This document shows, in pieces, positions 8,395 through 16,730 of a DNA stretch of 64,000 nucleotides (position 1 is the stretch's first letter; the number at the start of each line of letters is the position of its first letter). Below the pieces are notes generated by a model. That model was not told the DNA's origin. It did not search any database and saw nothing but the letters and a program-made list of their open reading frames with translations. The translations under genes were made by a program, and so were the position numbers. The stretch spans positions 380,041 to 444,040 of the forward strand of contig NZ_JAATHD010000001.1 of the NCBI RefSeq assembly GCF_011947265.1. Direction: 5' to 3'. The stretch comes from Paenibacillus sp. HB172176 (GTDB taxonomy: Bacteria; Bacillota; Bacilli; Paenibacillales; Paenibacillaceae).

Positions 8395-8940
8395 TTAGCT
8401 CTCTGCCGCCAGCATCAGCTCGTAAATCTTGCGCGCGGTGTTGACGTTGCGGACGGTTACTTTGCGGTATACCTTCGTTCCGATGATTTTGTTCATGCCG
8501 CTCTTGTTCGCGTTCTCTCTATCGTAGGACCAGAGAATCGCGCCGTTCACGTAGATGACCCGGTCTATATCTGGCTTAATAAGCAATTGCTCCAGCACCG
8601 ACTCGTTGTTGATCTCATCCCAAAGATAGAGCACGTCGCTCTTCATGGCGGTGTCGTTCGTCCAACTCTCGGGAAGCTCCTCCATGATGACCTTAATCTC
8701 GTCGATTGAGCGAATCATCACCTTGATGGAAAGGCCGAAATCACGTTCAATAGCGGCTTCCAGCATCCCGCTCAGCTCCTGCACGGGATGGGAGTCATCC
8801 GTGAATATAATGTTGCCCGTGTTGATGTACGTCTTCACGTTCGCAAGGTGGAGCTCCTCGAACGTGAGCTTCAATTGCTTCATATCAATCTTGTTATTGC
8901 CGCCTACATTAATACCTCGCAGCAAAGCGATATATACCAT
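8395..8940 (-). CDS. DUF1697 family protein
   Basis: The product has 181 residues. The N-terminal signature YIALLRGINVGGNNKIDM and the central TYINTGNIIF segment are typical of DUF1697, a small cytoplasmic family of unknown function found widely in Firmicutes and Actinobacteria. The length matches the family. It converges on the DJ-1/GNAT gene; the 101-bp gap shows no clear terminator. It is an isolated gene with no obvious partner. Confidence 0.88.
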   Translation of the reverse strand: MVYIALLRGINVGGNNKIDMKQLKLTFEELHLANVKTYINTGNIIFTDDSHPVQELSGMLEAAIERDFGLSIKVMIRSIDEIKVIMEELPESWTNDTAMKSDVLYLWDEINNESVLEQLLIKPDIDRVIYVNGAILWSYDRENANKSGMNKIIGTKVYRKVTVRNVNTARKIYELMLAAES

Positions 8941-8991
8941 CGTAATCCCTCCAGTAGAATCAGATTAGAATGAATTCGTTTCATTTGCCCC

Positions 8992-9306
8992 TCATAAAGA
9001 AAAGTTCCCGCTAATCAAAAGACCGAAGCAAGCTGCATTCAGCAGAAACGTTATGCCAGCGCCAATCAGCAAGCCTTGGACGATACCAGTTCTCTCTCGG
9101 AGAATAAGGGCGGCGGGCAGCAGATAGACAATCTGTGCAATGCCGATAAAGAAGAAGGCAATCGGAAACAGGAACAGGAGCAAATGCAGCAGGGCAAGCA
9201 GACCCATGCCGAGCAGCACCTGCCTGATGTGATGGGACGATTTGCCCGAAGGAGACGCATCGAGCCGCTCCTGATTCTCTTCATTCATTTCATCCATGTC
9301 ATCCAT
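8992..9306 (-). CDS. Small membrane protein, last gene of the Lgt-like/radical SAM operon
   Basis: The product has 104 residues. A charged N-terminal segment of about 28 residues rich in D, E, M and N is followed by three closely spaced hydrophobic stretches, consistent with three membrane helices. The ATG follows GGGAGGAGGG, and the gene overlaps the end of the radical SAM gene by 8 bp, so it is translationally coupled. I do not recognise the family. Its context suggests a membrane-located partner of the two lipid-type enzymes upstream. Confidence 0.75.
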   Translation of the reverse strand: MDDMDEMNEENQERLDASPSGKSSHHIRQVLLGMGLLALLHLLLFLFPIAFFFIGIAQIVYLLPAALILRERTGIVQGLLIGAGITFLLNAACFGLLISGNFSL

Positions 9307-10735
9307 GGGTATTCCCTCCTCCCGGGCGCATGTCGAATTCCTCTCTCAACTCGGCCAGCTTCTTCTCCTGCTCCTCGCTCCGATAGAACATATTGTACGT
9401 GTCGAACGGAATAATTCGTCCGTCGGGATGCGCGATATGAACGCAGGATTTCTTGACGGAGCGCACATCGAAATTATACGGATCCAGAAATTGCATAATG
9501 ATGACGCGGAACACATTGTCATAGCTGATGTTATCCGGCACGGCTACCATCGGCAAGCAGCAGAGCAAATTCTTCAGCGACAAAGCGGATGAAGCGGGCG
9601 AGTGGGCGGTCGAGAACAGCTCGAATATTTTGGACTTCAGCGTCTGATCTTGTTCAAATACAATCGTGTTGCGGCCGCCTTCCAGCAATACCTCCGGGTC
9701 CATCAGTCCGGTAAGCGGCAGCGCTTCTCCGCCAAGCTTCAAAGCGTAGCCCATCGCCAGGCAATCGGGATGGCAGGGCACGGGAATGATATCCTCCGCG
9801 CGGAAGATCCCGGATTGGTCGATAATGCCTTGGCGCACCTCGCTAAGGGTTAAGCGATCCTTGGCCGGATCATAATCCTCGAGCCGTCCCGCCGCTTGGA
9901 TCGGCTGGAAGGTGACGCCGCGCACGGCGGGCTGCTGCAATCCGAACTGAATGATGTCGCCGATCTCATGATCGTTCAAGCCTTTCTTCAGCGTGACGAC
10001 CAGCGTGGTCGATATGTTGAATTCGTTCAAATGCTCCAAAGCTCTGCGGCGAACATCGCGCAAATCAACGCCTCGAAGCTCGCGCAAAGCCTCCTCTTCA
10101 AAGCTGTCGAACTGCAGATAGATTTCGAAGCCGGGCATATACTCGGCGAGTCGCTTAACAAAGCTGCGATCCTGAGCAATGCGAAGACCGTTCGTGTTCA
10201 CCATAATATGCTTGATCGGCTTGCTCTTGGCAAGATCCAATATTTCGAAAAAATTCGGGTGAATCGTAGGCTCGCCGCCGCTGATCTGCACAATGTCGGG
10301 CTCTTCCTCATTGCGGACGATCGCGTCGAGCATGAACTCGATCTGCTCCAACGAGCGCCACGAGCCGCTGTGCGGAGAGGATTCCGCATAACATATCGGA
10401 CATTGCAGATTGCAGCGGTCCGTTACCTCCAGCAATGTCAGACAGCTATGCTGCTCATGGTCGGGGCAGAGCCCGCAATCATAAGGGCAGCCGTAACGAA
10501 TAGGCGTGTTCCAGTGCTGCGGCATCTCCGCAGGCTTCAGAAATTCGCGGCATTTCTTATAATAATCGGCGTCGCTTGCGATGAGCACCTTCTCGCGTCC
10601 GTGCTGACCGCAATATTTGAGCAGAAATACTTGGTTGTCCTCAATGATCACCTTCGCCTCGACCTTGCGCAGGCATTTCGAACAAATGCTGTTCGTTAGC
10701 TCGTAAAAAATATAAGGTCTGTTTTTCGTTGTCAT
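9299..10735 (-). CDS. Radical SAM enzyme of the MJ0619/tetraether-lipid-synthase-like family
   Basis: The product has 478 residues from the ATG at 10735, chosen because it overlaps the Lgt-like stop codon (ATGA) and has GAAGGAG upstream; the longer frame runs into that gene. The radical SAM cluster motif CNLQCPIC is at residues 108-115, preceded by extra cysteine sets CSKC (18-21) and CPYDCGLC (83-90), with a later CHPDC. These multiple Fe-S motifs are typical of the MJ0619 family, which includes archaeal tetraether lipid synthase. ISGGEPTIHPNF is the SAM-binding GGE motif. With an Lgt-like acyl-glyceride enzyme just upstream, a role in lipid carbon-carbon joining or alkyl-chain modification is plausible but unproven. 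Confidence 0.88.
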   Translation of the reverse strand: MTTKNRPYIFYELTNSICSKCLRKVEAKVIIEDNQVFLLKYCGQHGREKVLIASDADYYKKCREFLKPAEMPQHWNTPIRYGCPYDCGLCPDHEQHSCLTLLEVTDRCNLQCPICYAESSPHSGSWRSLEQIEFMLDAIVRNEEEPDIVQISGGEPTIHPNFFEILDLAKSKPIKHIMVNTNGLRIAQDRSFVKRLAEYMPGFEIYLQFDSFEEEALRELRGVDLRDVRRRALEHLNEFNISTTLVVTLKKGLNDHEIGDIIQFGLQQPAVRGVTFQPIQAAGRLEDYDPAKDRLTLSEVRQGIIDQSGIFRAEDIIPVPCHPDCLAMGYALKLGGEALPLTGLMDPEVLLEGGRNTIVFEQDQTLKSKIFELFSTAHSPASSALSLKNLLCCLPMVAVPDNISYDNVFRVIIMQFLDPYNFDVRSVKKSCVHIAHPDGRIIPFDTYNMFYRSEEQEKKLAELREEFDMRPGGGNTHG

Positions 10736-11499
10736 CTCTGCAGCTCCTTCCTGTGTGAGCGTATCCGTGGTTTCAGCCACTTCGCGATCAAAGCAAAGTA
10801 ATAGATAAGGCCTGCCAGGCAAGCCAGTTGAATATTGTTCAGTCCCCAATAGACATGGGGAGTCGGCTTGATGAAATCGACGGCGAAGCGGAACGAGAGA
10901 TAGCCCGCCATGAAGAGCTGGAAGATGGCTCCGTCGGGCAATGCCGCGCTCTTCTTCCAACGATAGAGCATGATTCCGAGCAGGAGCAGGAAAGCCATCT
11001 CGTACAATTGGGTCGGATGCCTGTGGAGGCCGTCGCCGAAGTCAACGCCCGTTATCCACGAGGTTGCCGTGCCGTAGGTATGATCGTCAAGCCCGGTCAG
11101 GAAGCAGCCGATGCGTCCGATGAACATGCCAAGCATAAGAGGCAGCGCCATGTCGTCTCCTGTGGAATGCGTGACGCCAATGCGCTTCTTCGTCCACTCC
11201 ACGGCAATTAGTCCGCCGAGCAAACCGCCGACGATGGTCTTGCCCTCCATGAGATAGGTATAGCTTCGCCAGTTGTCAATCGTCTTCGCCGGATCCTCCA
11301 GCCAATACAACGCTTTGGAGCCAATGGCGGCTCCCAGAATGGCGGCGACAACAATCCACATGCCTTGCACGATGGGAAGCTTGTCCTTGCTTCGCGTGTA
11401 GAGATACACCCTGAAGCCGATAAAATAAGCCAGAGCCTCAAACACCGCATGGGGATGCAGCTTGATAAAGCCGAGATCGATCCAAACAGGGAAGGTCAT
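10732..11499 (-). CDS. Lgt-like membrane protein (prolipoprotein diacylglyceryl transferase family, altered active site)
   Basis: The product has 255 residues and about seven membrane helices. Family features include GGLLGG, GRIGCFLTG, TSW and RHPTQLYE. Residues essential in E. coli Lgt look changed: the histidine of HGGLIG aligns with V (IVGGLLGG), and the asparagine of GRxGN is C. It is therefore probably a specialised paralogue and not the housekeeping Lgt that loads diacylglyceryl onto lipoproteins. It is first in a tight operon with a tetraether-synthase-like radical SAM enzyme (4-bp overlap) and a small membrane protein. The ATG has a weak GAGAGA site. Confidence 0.85.
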   Translation of the reverse strand: MTFPVWIDLGFIKLHPHAVFEALAYFIGFRVYLYTRSKDKLPIVQGMWIVVAAILGAAIGSKALYWLEDPAKTIDNWRSYTYLMEGKTIVGGLLGGLIAVEWTKKRIGVTHSTGDDMALPLMLGMFIGRIGCFLTGLDDHTYGTATSWITGVDFGDGLHRHPTQLYEMAFLLLLGIMLYRWKKSAALPDGAIFQLFMAGYLSFRFAVDFIKPTPHVYWGLNNIQLACLAGLIYYFALIAKWLKPRIRSHRKELQR

Positions 11500-11545
11500 T
11501 TTGTTCTCTCGTTTCTTATGTCATTTGTATAACAATTCGCTGTCC

Positions 11546-12547
11546 TTACAAATAATCCTGTTTAAGCTCTTGTATAGGCTCGGGCTTTCCAAACAAATAT
11601 CCTTGAAATAATTGAAATCCCCTTGCCTTCAACCATTCGAAATCCTCTGCTTGCTCGATTCCTTCAGCCAATGGAACGGCATGAATTTCTGTGGCGGCCT
11701 GCAGAAATTGAATGGCTACTTTCTGTTTGGAGCAATCCGCAGAAACCCCGTGTACGAATTTTTTGTCAAGCTTCATATAATGCGGTTTGATCTCGTGCAA
11801 CAATTCGATAGTGCTGAAGCCCTCACCCACATCATCCAACGCGTAGTTAAAGCCTTGATTGGTGTAATAGGCAAGAATGCGCTTCAGATGCTCCAAATCT
11901 TCCACATATTCGGTTTCTACAACTTCAAATACAAATTTGGTTGGATCTATTCCGAGTTCCCGGGATAAAGCGATGGTAGACTGAAGACAATGCTGCGGTG
12001 AATAGATGGATGTGGGGATAAAATTGATAAATATTTTATTGGGCAAATGAACCGCCTGTCTTACGGCTTGCATTCGACACATGCGATCCAAGGCATATAA
12101 TCGATTGCGAAGCTTTGCCGCGGCAAACACATCAAGGGGAGATATTCTCGTCCCGTCAGGCTGGATGAAACGCGACAATAGTTCATGAGCGCAGGTGATG
12201 CCGTTTGCGTCGACAATCTTTTGCGCCCATGATTCGATTTGTTGATTATGAACTATGGAATCAACCCAACGAGCCTCTAATACTTCGGTGATCATATGAA
12301 AAGGACGAGAATCTTCATGGCCTGACGTGTTGAATGTTAGTTGATCGATAGCCATGTGGTCTTGACAAAAATCATAAAAGTCCATGATTCCTTCTTCTCG
12401 AAGTTGAACTTTGTTAGCTTGAAGTTTGATTAACCAACCTTTCGCTTGCAAATAATCTTTAATTTGCAATAAGATCTTTATGCTCGTGGCATCGTTAATT
12501 GAAATGATATAGCTCATTTCTGTTTGAAAACAATTGCATGACTGCAT
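11546..12547 (-). CDS. EAL-domain cyclic-di-GMP phosphodiesterase
   Basis: The product has 333 residues. After about 90 unassigned residues comes a complete EAL domain. Visible catalytic and metal motifs are ELLSR (the EAL signature, diverged), INFIPTS, FEVVETE, ALDDVGEGFS, KLDKKF, LAEGIEQAED and QGYLFGKP. All key acidic residues of an active enzyme appear present, so it should hydrolyse c-di-GMP. No membrane segment is seen. The start at 12547 is chosen because AGGAGT lies 7 bp upstream; a start five codons earlier lacks a site. It is monocistronic; c-di-GMP control of motility or matrix is expected. Confidence 0.88.
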   Translation of the reverse strand: MQSCNCFQTEMSYIISINDATSIKILLQIKDYLQAKGWLIKLQANKVQLREEGIMDFYDFCQDHMAIDQLTFNTSGHEDSRPFHMITEVLEARWVDSIVHNQQIESWAQKIVDANGITCAHELLSRFIQPDGTRISPLDVFAAAKLRNRLYALDRMCRMQAVRQAVHLPNKIFINFIPTSIYSPQHCLQSTIALSRELGIDPTKFVFEVVETEYVEDLEHLKRILAYYTNQGFNYALDDVGEGFSTIELLHEIKPHYMKLDKKFVHGVSADCSKQKVAIQFLQAATEIHAVPLAEGIEQAEDFEWLKARGFQLFQGYLFGKPEPIQELKQDYL

Positions 12548-12647
12548 GTGTTCACTCCTCATGTCGAGTGGTCAGCTGATAAGTATGCATGGATGACAGA
12601 TGCACAATTACTATACCAATCTTTTTGTCGAATGACTAGAGATTCGC

Positions 12648-14717
12648 TTACAGCTTAACCCACATCACCGGCCGCACCCCCAGGACGGCATTGACCTTGC
12701 GGTGATAGACCTGATAATCCGAAGAGACGATTCGCGCCTTATCGGCGCTGCTGTAATAGGGGGTGGAGAGCCAATAATCGACGGGCAATACGGAAGCGGT
12801 CCTGAACTTGTCGAAAAGCAGCTTCACATCATCCACCGAAGGCAAGGCAAGATAAGCTGAATAGCTATTACGGAATGCCCGATGACTGTCCTGATCCGCA
12901 TATTTGATTGGCGAGAAGAAGTAGTGTGGGCGATCTCCGGCATCGGCCTGCCGCAAAGAATCGTCGCTGCATATCGCGGTATATTTCTCTTTTTGAATTC
13001 GATTCCGCTCCTCTTGCGAAAACCATTCCTTATAACGCTCGTTCAAGCTATCATGAATGCTTGCTGTTGTATAATCGTTAGAACTGTCATCATACGCACC
13101 GACATATAAGGCGTCCTTCGCAATCACCTTCACAGAATCGCCCCGCTCCTCCAATACATACCACTCAATGGGCTTCCCGTCTATGCGGCCGAAGCTTAGC
13201 GTCTGAGGTTTGCTCGAATGCAAGGCAATCGCAAACAAGAATAGGATGGCGGCAATGCCTGCCCGTCTAAATATTCGGCTCTTGAAATCAAGATTATCGA
13301 GCAGCAACAGAATGATCAGAATATCCACATGCACGTTGAACAGAAACATATGCTTCTGCAGATCGGCGTTTCCGTTTTTCAACATCGGGACAACGAATTG
13401 CCCTGCGGAAGCTCCCAGCAGTGCCAGCCGCAGCAGGATGCTGTACAAGCCGGTCTTTCTCCGCAGCAGGACTGCTAGATTTACGACAGACAAGATCAAG
13501 ATAAGGCATAGGAACAGGGAAGCATGGCCCGAAAATTGCTTTCTGATGCTCTCCCAGATATTCAACCGGTCATCGAACAACAAGTCCGCTTGCCGCTTAT
13601 CCAGATGAATATTGGTTAAATAAGTGGGTCTGAGGGGCAAAGAGGCCTCGGCGCTTGTATCCAGTTTTTGCGCGAAAAAGGCGGGATGCGCGAAGTAATA
13701 GCGAATAATATCCGCTTGGCTTAAACGACCCTGGAACAAGGTCTGAATCGTTTCCTCCCGCTCAGCCGACGTTAACGATTTCCAATTGTAGGCGTTCATG
13801 GATTCGAACCGGGAGAGCTCCCGCGGCAAACCCAATTGCTCGGCGGCTTGCGCAGGCGAAGGATTATTGTAGAGAACGCCGAAATAAACGGCTTGAAAGT
13901 CGGTGTCGTCCTTCATCCATTGAGGAATTAATCGCACATAGCTGTAGACTGCGAGAAGCATCGCGAAGACGGAAACGCAGATGATGATTTTTTTGCGCAG
14001 GCCTTCATATTTGATTGCGCAGAAGAGAAGCGGAATACAGAGAAGCAAGGCGCTGGGAAAGTTGGCGGATTTGGAGCCGGAGAATAGGAAGAGCGACAGG
14101 ATCAGGCTCATATAGACCCAATAGCTCCTCTTGTTCCTCTCCAGATATAACAGCAAGACGAAGGACAAAAGCAGGAAAATAAGCGTTGTTGCCTCCCCGA
14201 AGAAGGAATTGAAATAGACCAAATAACCGCAATCCAGAAAGATCGCGGCAAAAACAGCCTTAACGGCAAGGTCGGCGTATGCGCCGTCCCTCCATTTCTC
14301 CTTCAAAAACAAAAACAGGGAAATGGAGTAAATCATTATATACTGCACGGTTTGAAAAACGAGATGAAACAGGCCGGGAGCATGATGTGTCAGCTTGTTG
14401 ACTAAGGCGTTCAGGAAAAGCGCAATCTTCGTAAATATAAATTGCGTGGAATAATAATGCTGGGGATTGTCCTTCACGGGAAGAAAGATATTCCTGAAAT
14501 ACTGCCAAACGCTGGCAGGATTGGCGATTCCATATTGAAATTCAGCGCTCCAGAAGTTAATTCCGCTCAGCGAGGACAGTCCAAAAGCGTTCAGTGTTCG
14601 GTCGAAATCAAAATTGTCGGCGAGTCCGATCGCGCCTGGCACATAGATCAGCACGGAGACGACGGACAAAATAATAAGATACAAAGCGGCGCTGCGAATC
14701 CTGTTGGCGTTCAGCAC
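12648..14717 (-). CDS. Large multi-spanning membrane protein with C-terminal DUF6273-like domain
   Basis: The product has 689 residues. An N-terminal helix, a 100-residue loop and eight to ten further membrane helices up to about residue 500 give a GT-C glycosyltransferase-like outline. The C-terminal 180 residues are outside the membrane and contain WYVLEERGDSVKVIAKDALY, LNERYKEWFSQEERNRI, DYWLSTPYYSS and GVRPVMWVKL. This is the pattern of DUF6273, normally found on secreted or surface proteins. The GTG start has AAGGAG 8 bp upstream. It lies downstream of the two-component genes on the same strand. The transferase function is inference; the combination is unusual. Confidence 0.7.
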   Translation of the reverse strand: MLNANRIRSAALYLIILSVVSVLIYVPGAIGLADNFDFDRTLNAFGLSSLSGINFWSAEFQYGIANPASVWQYFRNIFLPVKDNPQHYYSTQFIFTKIALFLNALVNKLTHHAPGLFHLVFQTVQYIMIYSISLFLFLKEKWRDGAYADLAVKAVFAAIFLDCGYLVYFNSFFGEATTLIFLLLSFVLLLYLERNKRSYWVYMSLILSLFLFSGSKSANFPSALLLCIPLLFCAIKYEGLRKKIIICVSVFAMLLAVYSYVRLIPQWMKDDTDFQAVYFGVLYNNPSPAQAAEQLGLPRELSRFESMNAYNWKSLTSAEREETIQTLFQGRLSQADIIRYYFAHPAFFAQKLDTSAEASLPLRPTYLTNIHLDKRQADLLFDDRLNIWESIRKQFSGHASLFLCLILILSVVNLAVLLRRKTGLYSILLRLALLGASAGQFVVPMLKNGNADLQKHMFLFNVHVDILIILLLLDNLDFKSRIFRRAGIAAILFLFAIALHSSKPQTLSFGRIDGKPIEWYVLEERGDSVKVIAKDALYVGAYDDSSNDYTTASIHDSLNERYKEWFSQEERNRIQKEKYTAICSDDSLRQADAGDRPHYFFSPIKYADQDSHRAFRNSYSAYLALPSVDDVKLLFDKFRTASVLPVDYWLSTPYYSSADKARIVSSDYQVYHRKVNAVLGVRPVMWVKL

Positions 14718-14793
14718 GAATATCGCTCCTTGATGCTCTTAAGATGAGAGACGGTATTCATAAGCTGTGCCCATAATGGACTCGAAGTAAACA

Positions 14794-15921
14794 TTAAGCC
14801 GGGGCGTTATCCTTATTTACAGGCAAATAAACGGTGAAGGTCGTGCCTTGTCCAAGCTCGCTCATAACGCGGATGAATCCGCCGTGGGCTTTGACGAATT
14901 GATGAGTGATCGACAATCCCAGCCCTGTTCCGCCTGTATGCGGACGGGCTTTCTCCACGCGATAGAAACGATCGAACAAGCGCTCCAGCTCTTCGGCCGG
15001 AATGCCGATGCCGGTATCGACTACGGAGACGCAGGTATAGACGGCATGCTGCTCTGCGACCTCGTCTTCAATCACAACCGAGATTTTGCCCCCTTGGGGC
15101 GTATAACGAATGGCATTCGTCAACAAATTGATGAACACCTGCGTCATTCTTCTGGCATCGACGCTAACGAATACCGGCCTTGCAGTCGTGGAGAGGCGGA
15201 ACTCTATTCCGTTTTCTTCTGCTTCGTACTTCACATCGTCTATGATTTGTTCAAGATGCGCCGACAGATCAAGCGGTTTGCGATCGAGCGACAGCTTGCC
15301 TGCTTCTGCAAGCGACAGGGTTTGCAGATCGTTGACCAGCAGGCTGAGCCGAATCACTTCATCGTGAATCCGAAGCATTTCCGGCGGAACATGATGACCG
15401 GCCTGCTGATAATTTTCAAGCTTAAGCTGCATGATGGACAGCGGCGTGCGAAATTCGTGGGCGAAATCGGCCATCAATTTTTTGCGCGCATCCTCGGCCT
15501 CCCTCAAGCGCTGCGTCATATCGTTGAAGGTTTGAATAACCTTCCCGTATTCATCGTTCGACTGCACGGGAACGCTCACCTCCAGATCTCCTCCGGTGAC
15601 GCGTTCGATAGCGGCGATGAGCTTTCGCAGCGGACGTGTCAGAATTCCGGAAACCCATAGACTGAAGAATAAGCCGACGGCTATGAAAATCCCCCACTTT
15701 GCCAGCCATAATAGCTTCATATGGCCGATAACGTACGTTTTCAACAGCTCGATTTGATCGGCGGGCGAGGCCTCTGCGAATGCGGTGCTCATTTCTTCCT
15801 CACGAAATTGATCGAACAAGGCTTCCAGGCTGACCCGGTTGCCAAAGGAATAGGCGCTTCCTGTAAGGAAGACGAGCAGCCCCATGAACAGAAATATTTT
15901 TTGGCGTACGGTCGGCTTCAT
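14794..15921 (-). CDS. Sensor histidine kinase (HAMP, HisKA, HATPase)
   Basis: The product has 375 residues. Two membrane helices (about 8-27 and 70-93) bracket a short 45-residue extracellular loop. HAMP follows (about 94-148), then the phosphoacceptor region FAHEFRTPLSIMQLKLE with His near 155, and an ATPase domain with the N box (NLLTNAIRYTPQGG), DTGIGIP, GGTGLGLSI and GQGTTFTVYLP. The ATG overlaps the response regulator stop (ATGA), so the pair is cotranslated. The small loop suggests sensing of the membrane or of a small cell-envelope stress molecule. It is a complete, probably active kinase. Confidence 0.93.
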   Translation of the reverse strand: MKPTVRQKIFLFMGLLVFLTGSAYSFGNRVSLEALFDQFREEEMSTAFAEASPADQIELLKTYVIGHMKLLWLAKWGIFIAVGLFFSLWVSGILTRPLRKLIAAIERVTGGDLEVSVPVQSNDEYGKVIQTFNDMTQRLREAEDARKKLMADFAHEFRTPLSIMQLKLENYQQAGHHVPPEMLRIHDEVIRLSLLVNDLQTLSLAEAGKLSLDRKPLDLSAHLEQIIDDVKYEAEENGIEFRLSTTARPVFVSVDARRMTQVFINLLTNAIRYTPQGGKISVVIEDEVAEQHAVYTCVSVVDTGIGIPAEELERLFDRFYRVEKARPHTGGTGLGLSITHQFVKAHGGFIRVMSELGQGTTFTVYLPVNKDNAPA

Positions 15922-16610
15922 GGCCGTTCACCGAAGCGATAACCGAAGCCGTACACCGTTTGAATGTATCGAGGATGGGTTGAATCGTCTCGCAGCTTGC
16001 GGCGAAGATTTCGAATATGGGAATCTATCGTTCTTTCGTAGCCCATATATTCATCCGCAAGCGCCATTTTTAATAATTGCAGTCGGCTGAACACGATGCC
16101 GGGATGCGCAGCCAGCGTGTACAAAATTTTGAATTCCGTCGGTGTCAGTTGAATCTCCTGATCGTCCACGAATACCTGACATTTGGCCTCGGAGATGATC
16201 AGATTGTCTCTTTGCAGGAATGCAGGCTTGTCTTCAGGCCCGCGCAAGCGGCGAAGCAAAGCCCGGATTCGCGTAACGAGCTCCCGCAAGCTGAACGGCT
16301 TTGTCAGATAATCATCGGCGCCGATCTCCAGACCGCGGATTTTATCCGATTCATCGGAGCGAGCCGTCACCATAATGATGCCGCAATGCGAGAATTGTCT
16401 GATTTCGCGGCACACGTCTATGCCGTTTTTCTCCGGGAGCATCCAATCCAGTATCACGACATGGGGATGCTCAGACCTGGCAAGGACGAGCGCTTCCTTG
16501 CCGGTGCAGGCGGTCAATACCCTAAATCCCTCGCGCCTTAGACAGGTGTTCATCTCCTCAAGCATGTCCGGTTCGTCCTCCACAAGCAACAATTTCAGTT
16601 CCATTCCCAT
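15918..16610 (-). CDS. OmpR/PhoB-family response regulator
   Basis: The product has 230 residues. The receiver domain shows LLLVEDEPD, the phosphoacceptor in VVILDWMLPEKNG and the K of DDYLTKPF. The winged-helix DNA-binding domain ends in RTIDSHIRNLRRKL and QTVYGFGYRF. The ATG at 16610 is preferred because GGAAAAG lies upstream; the frame is open further but without a site, and another ATG two codons on is also possible. It is the partner of the adjacent kinase. Targets are unknown; the large membrane protein downstream on the same strand is one candidate. Confidence 0.92.
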   Translation of the reverse strand: MGMELKLLLVEDEPDMLEEMNTCLRREGFRVLTACTGKEALVLARSEHPHVVILDWMLPEKNGIDVCREIRQFSHCGIIMVTARSDESDKIRGLEIGADDYLTKPFSLRELVTRIRALLRRLRGPEDKPAFLQRDNLIISEAKCQVFVDDQEIQLTPTEFKILYTLAAHPGIVFSRLQLLKMALADEYMGYERTIDSHIRNLRRKLRDDSTHPRYIQTVYGFGYRFGERP

Positions 16611-16730
16611 CACATCTTTTCCGGTTAGTCTCTCTCTGAAATTATACTGCAATCTGCATAAGATCTCGACATTTATGAATTAAACTGAGGAGAAGCATCA
16701 CCTTCATTAAATCGATAAGGAGATCTGATT

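Noticed and set aside
10732-11499. Housekeeping prolipoprotein diacylglyceryl transferase (lgt)
   Set aside because: Key active-site residues appear changed and the gene is in a radical SAM operon, so the symbol was not applied.
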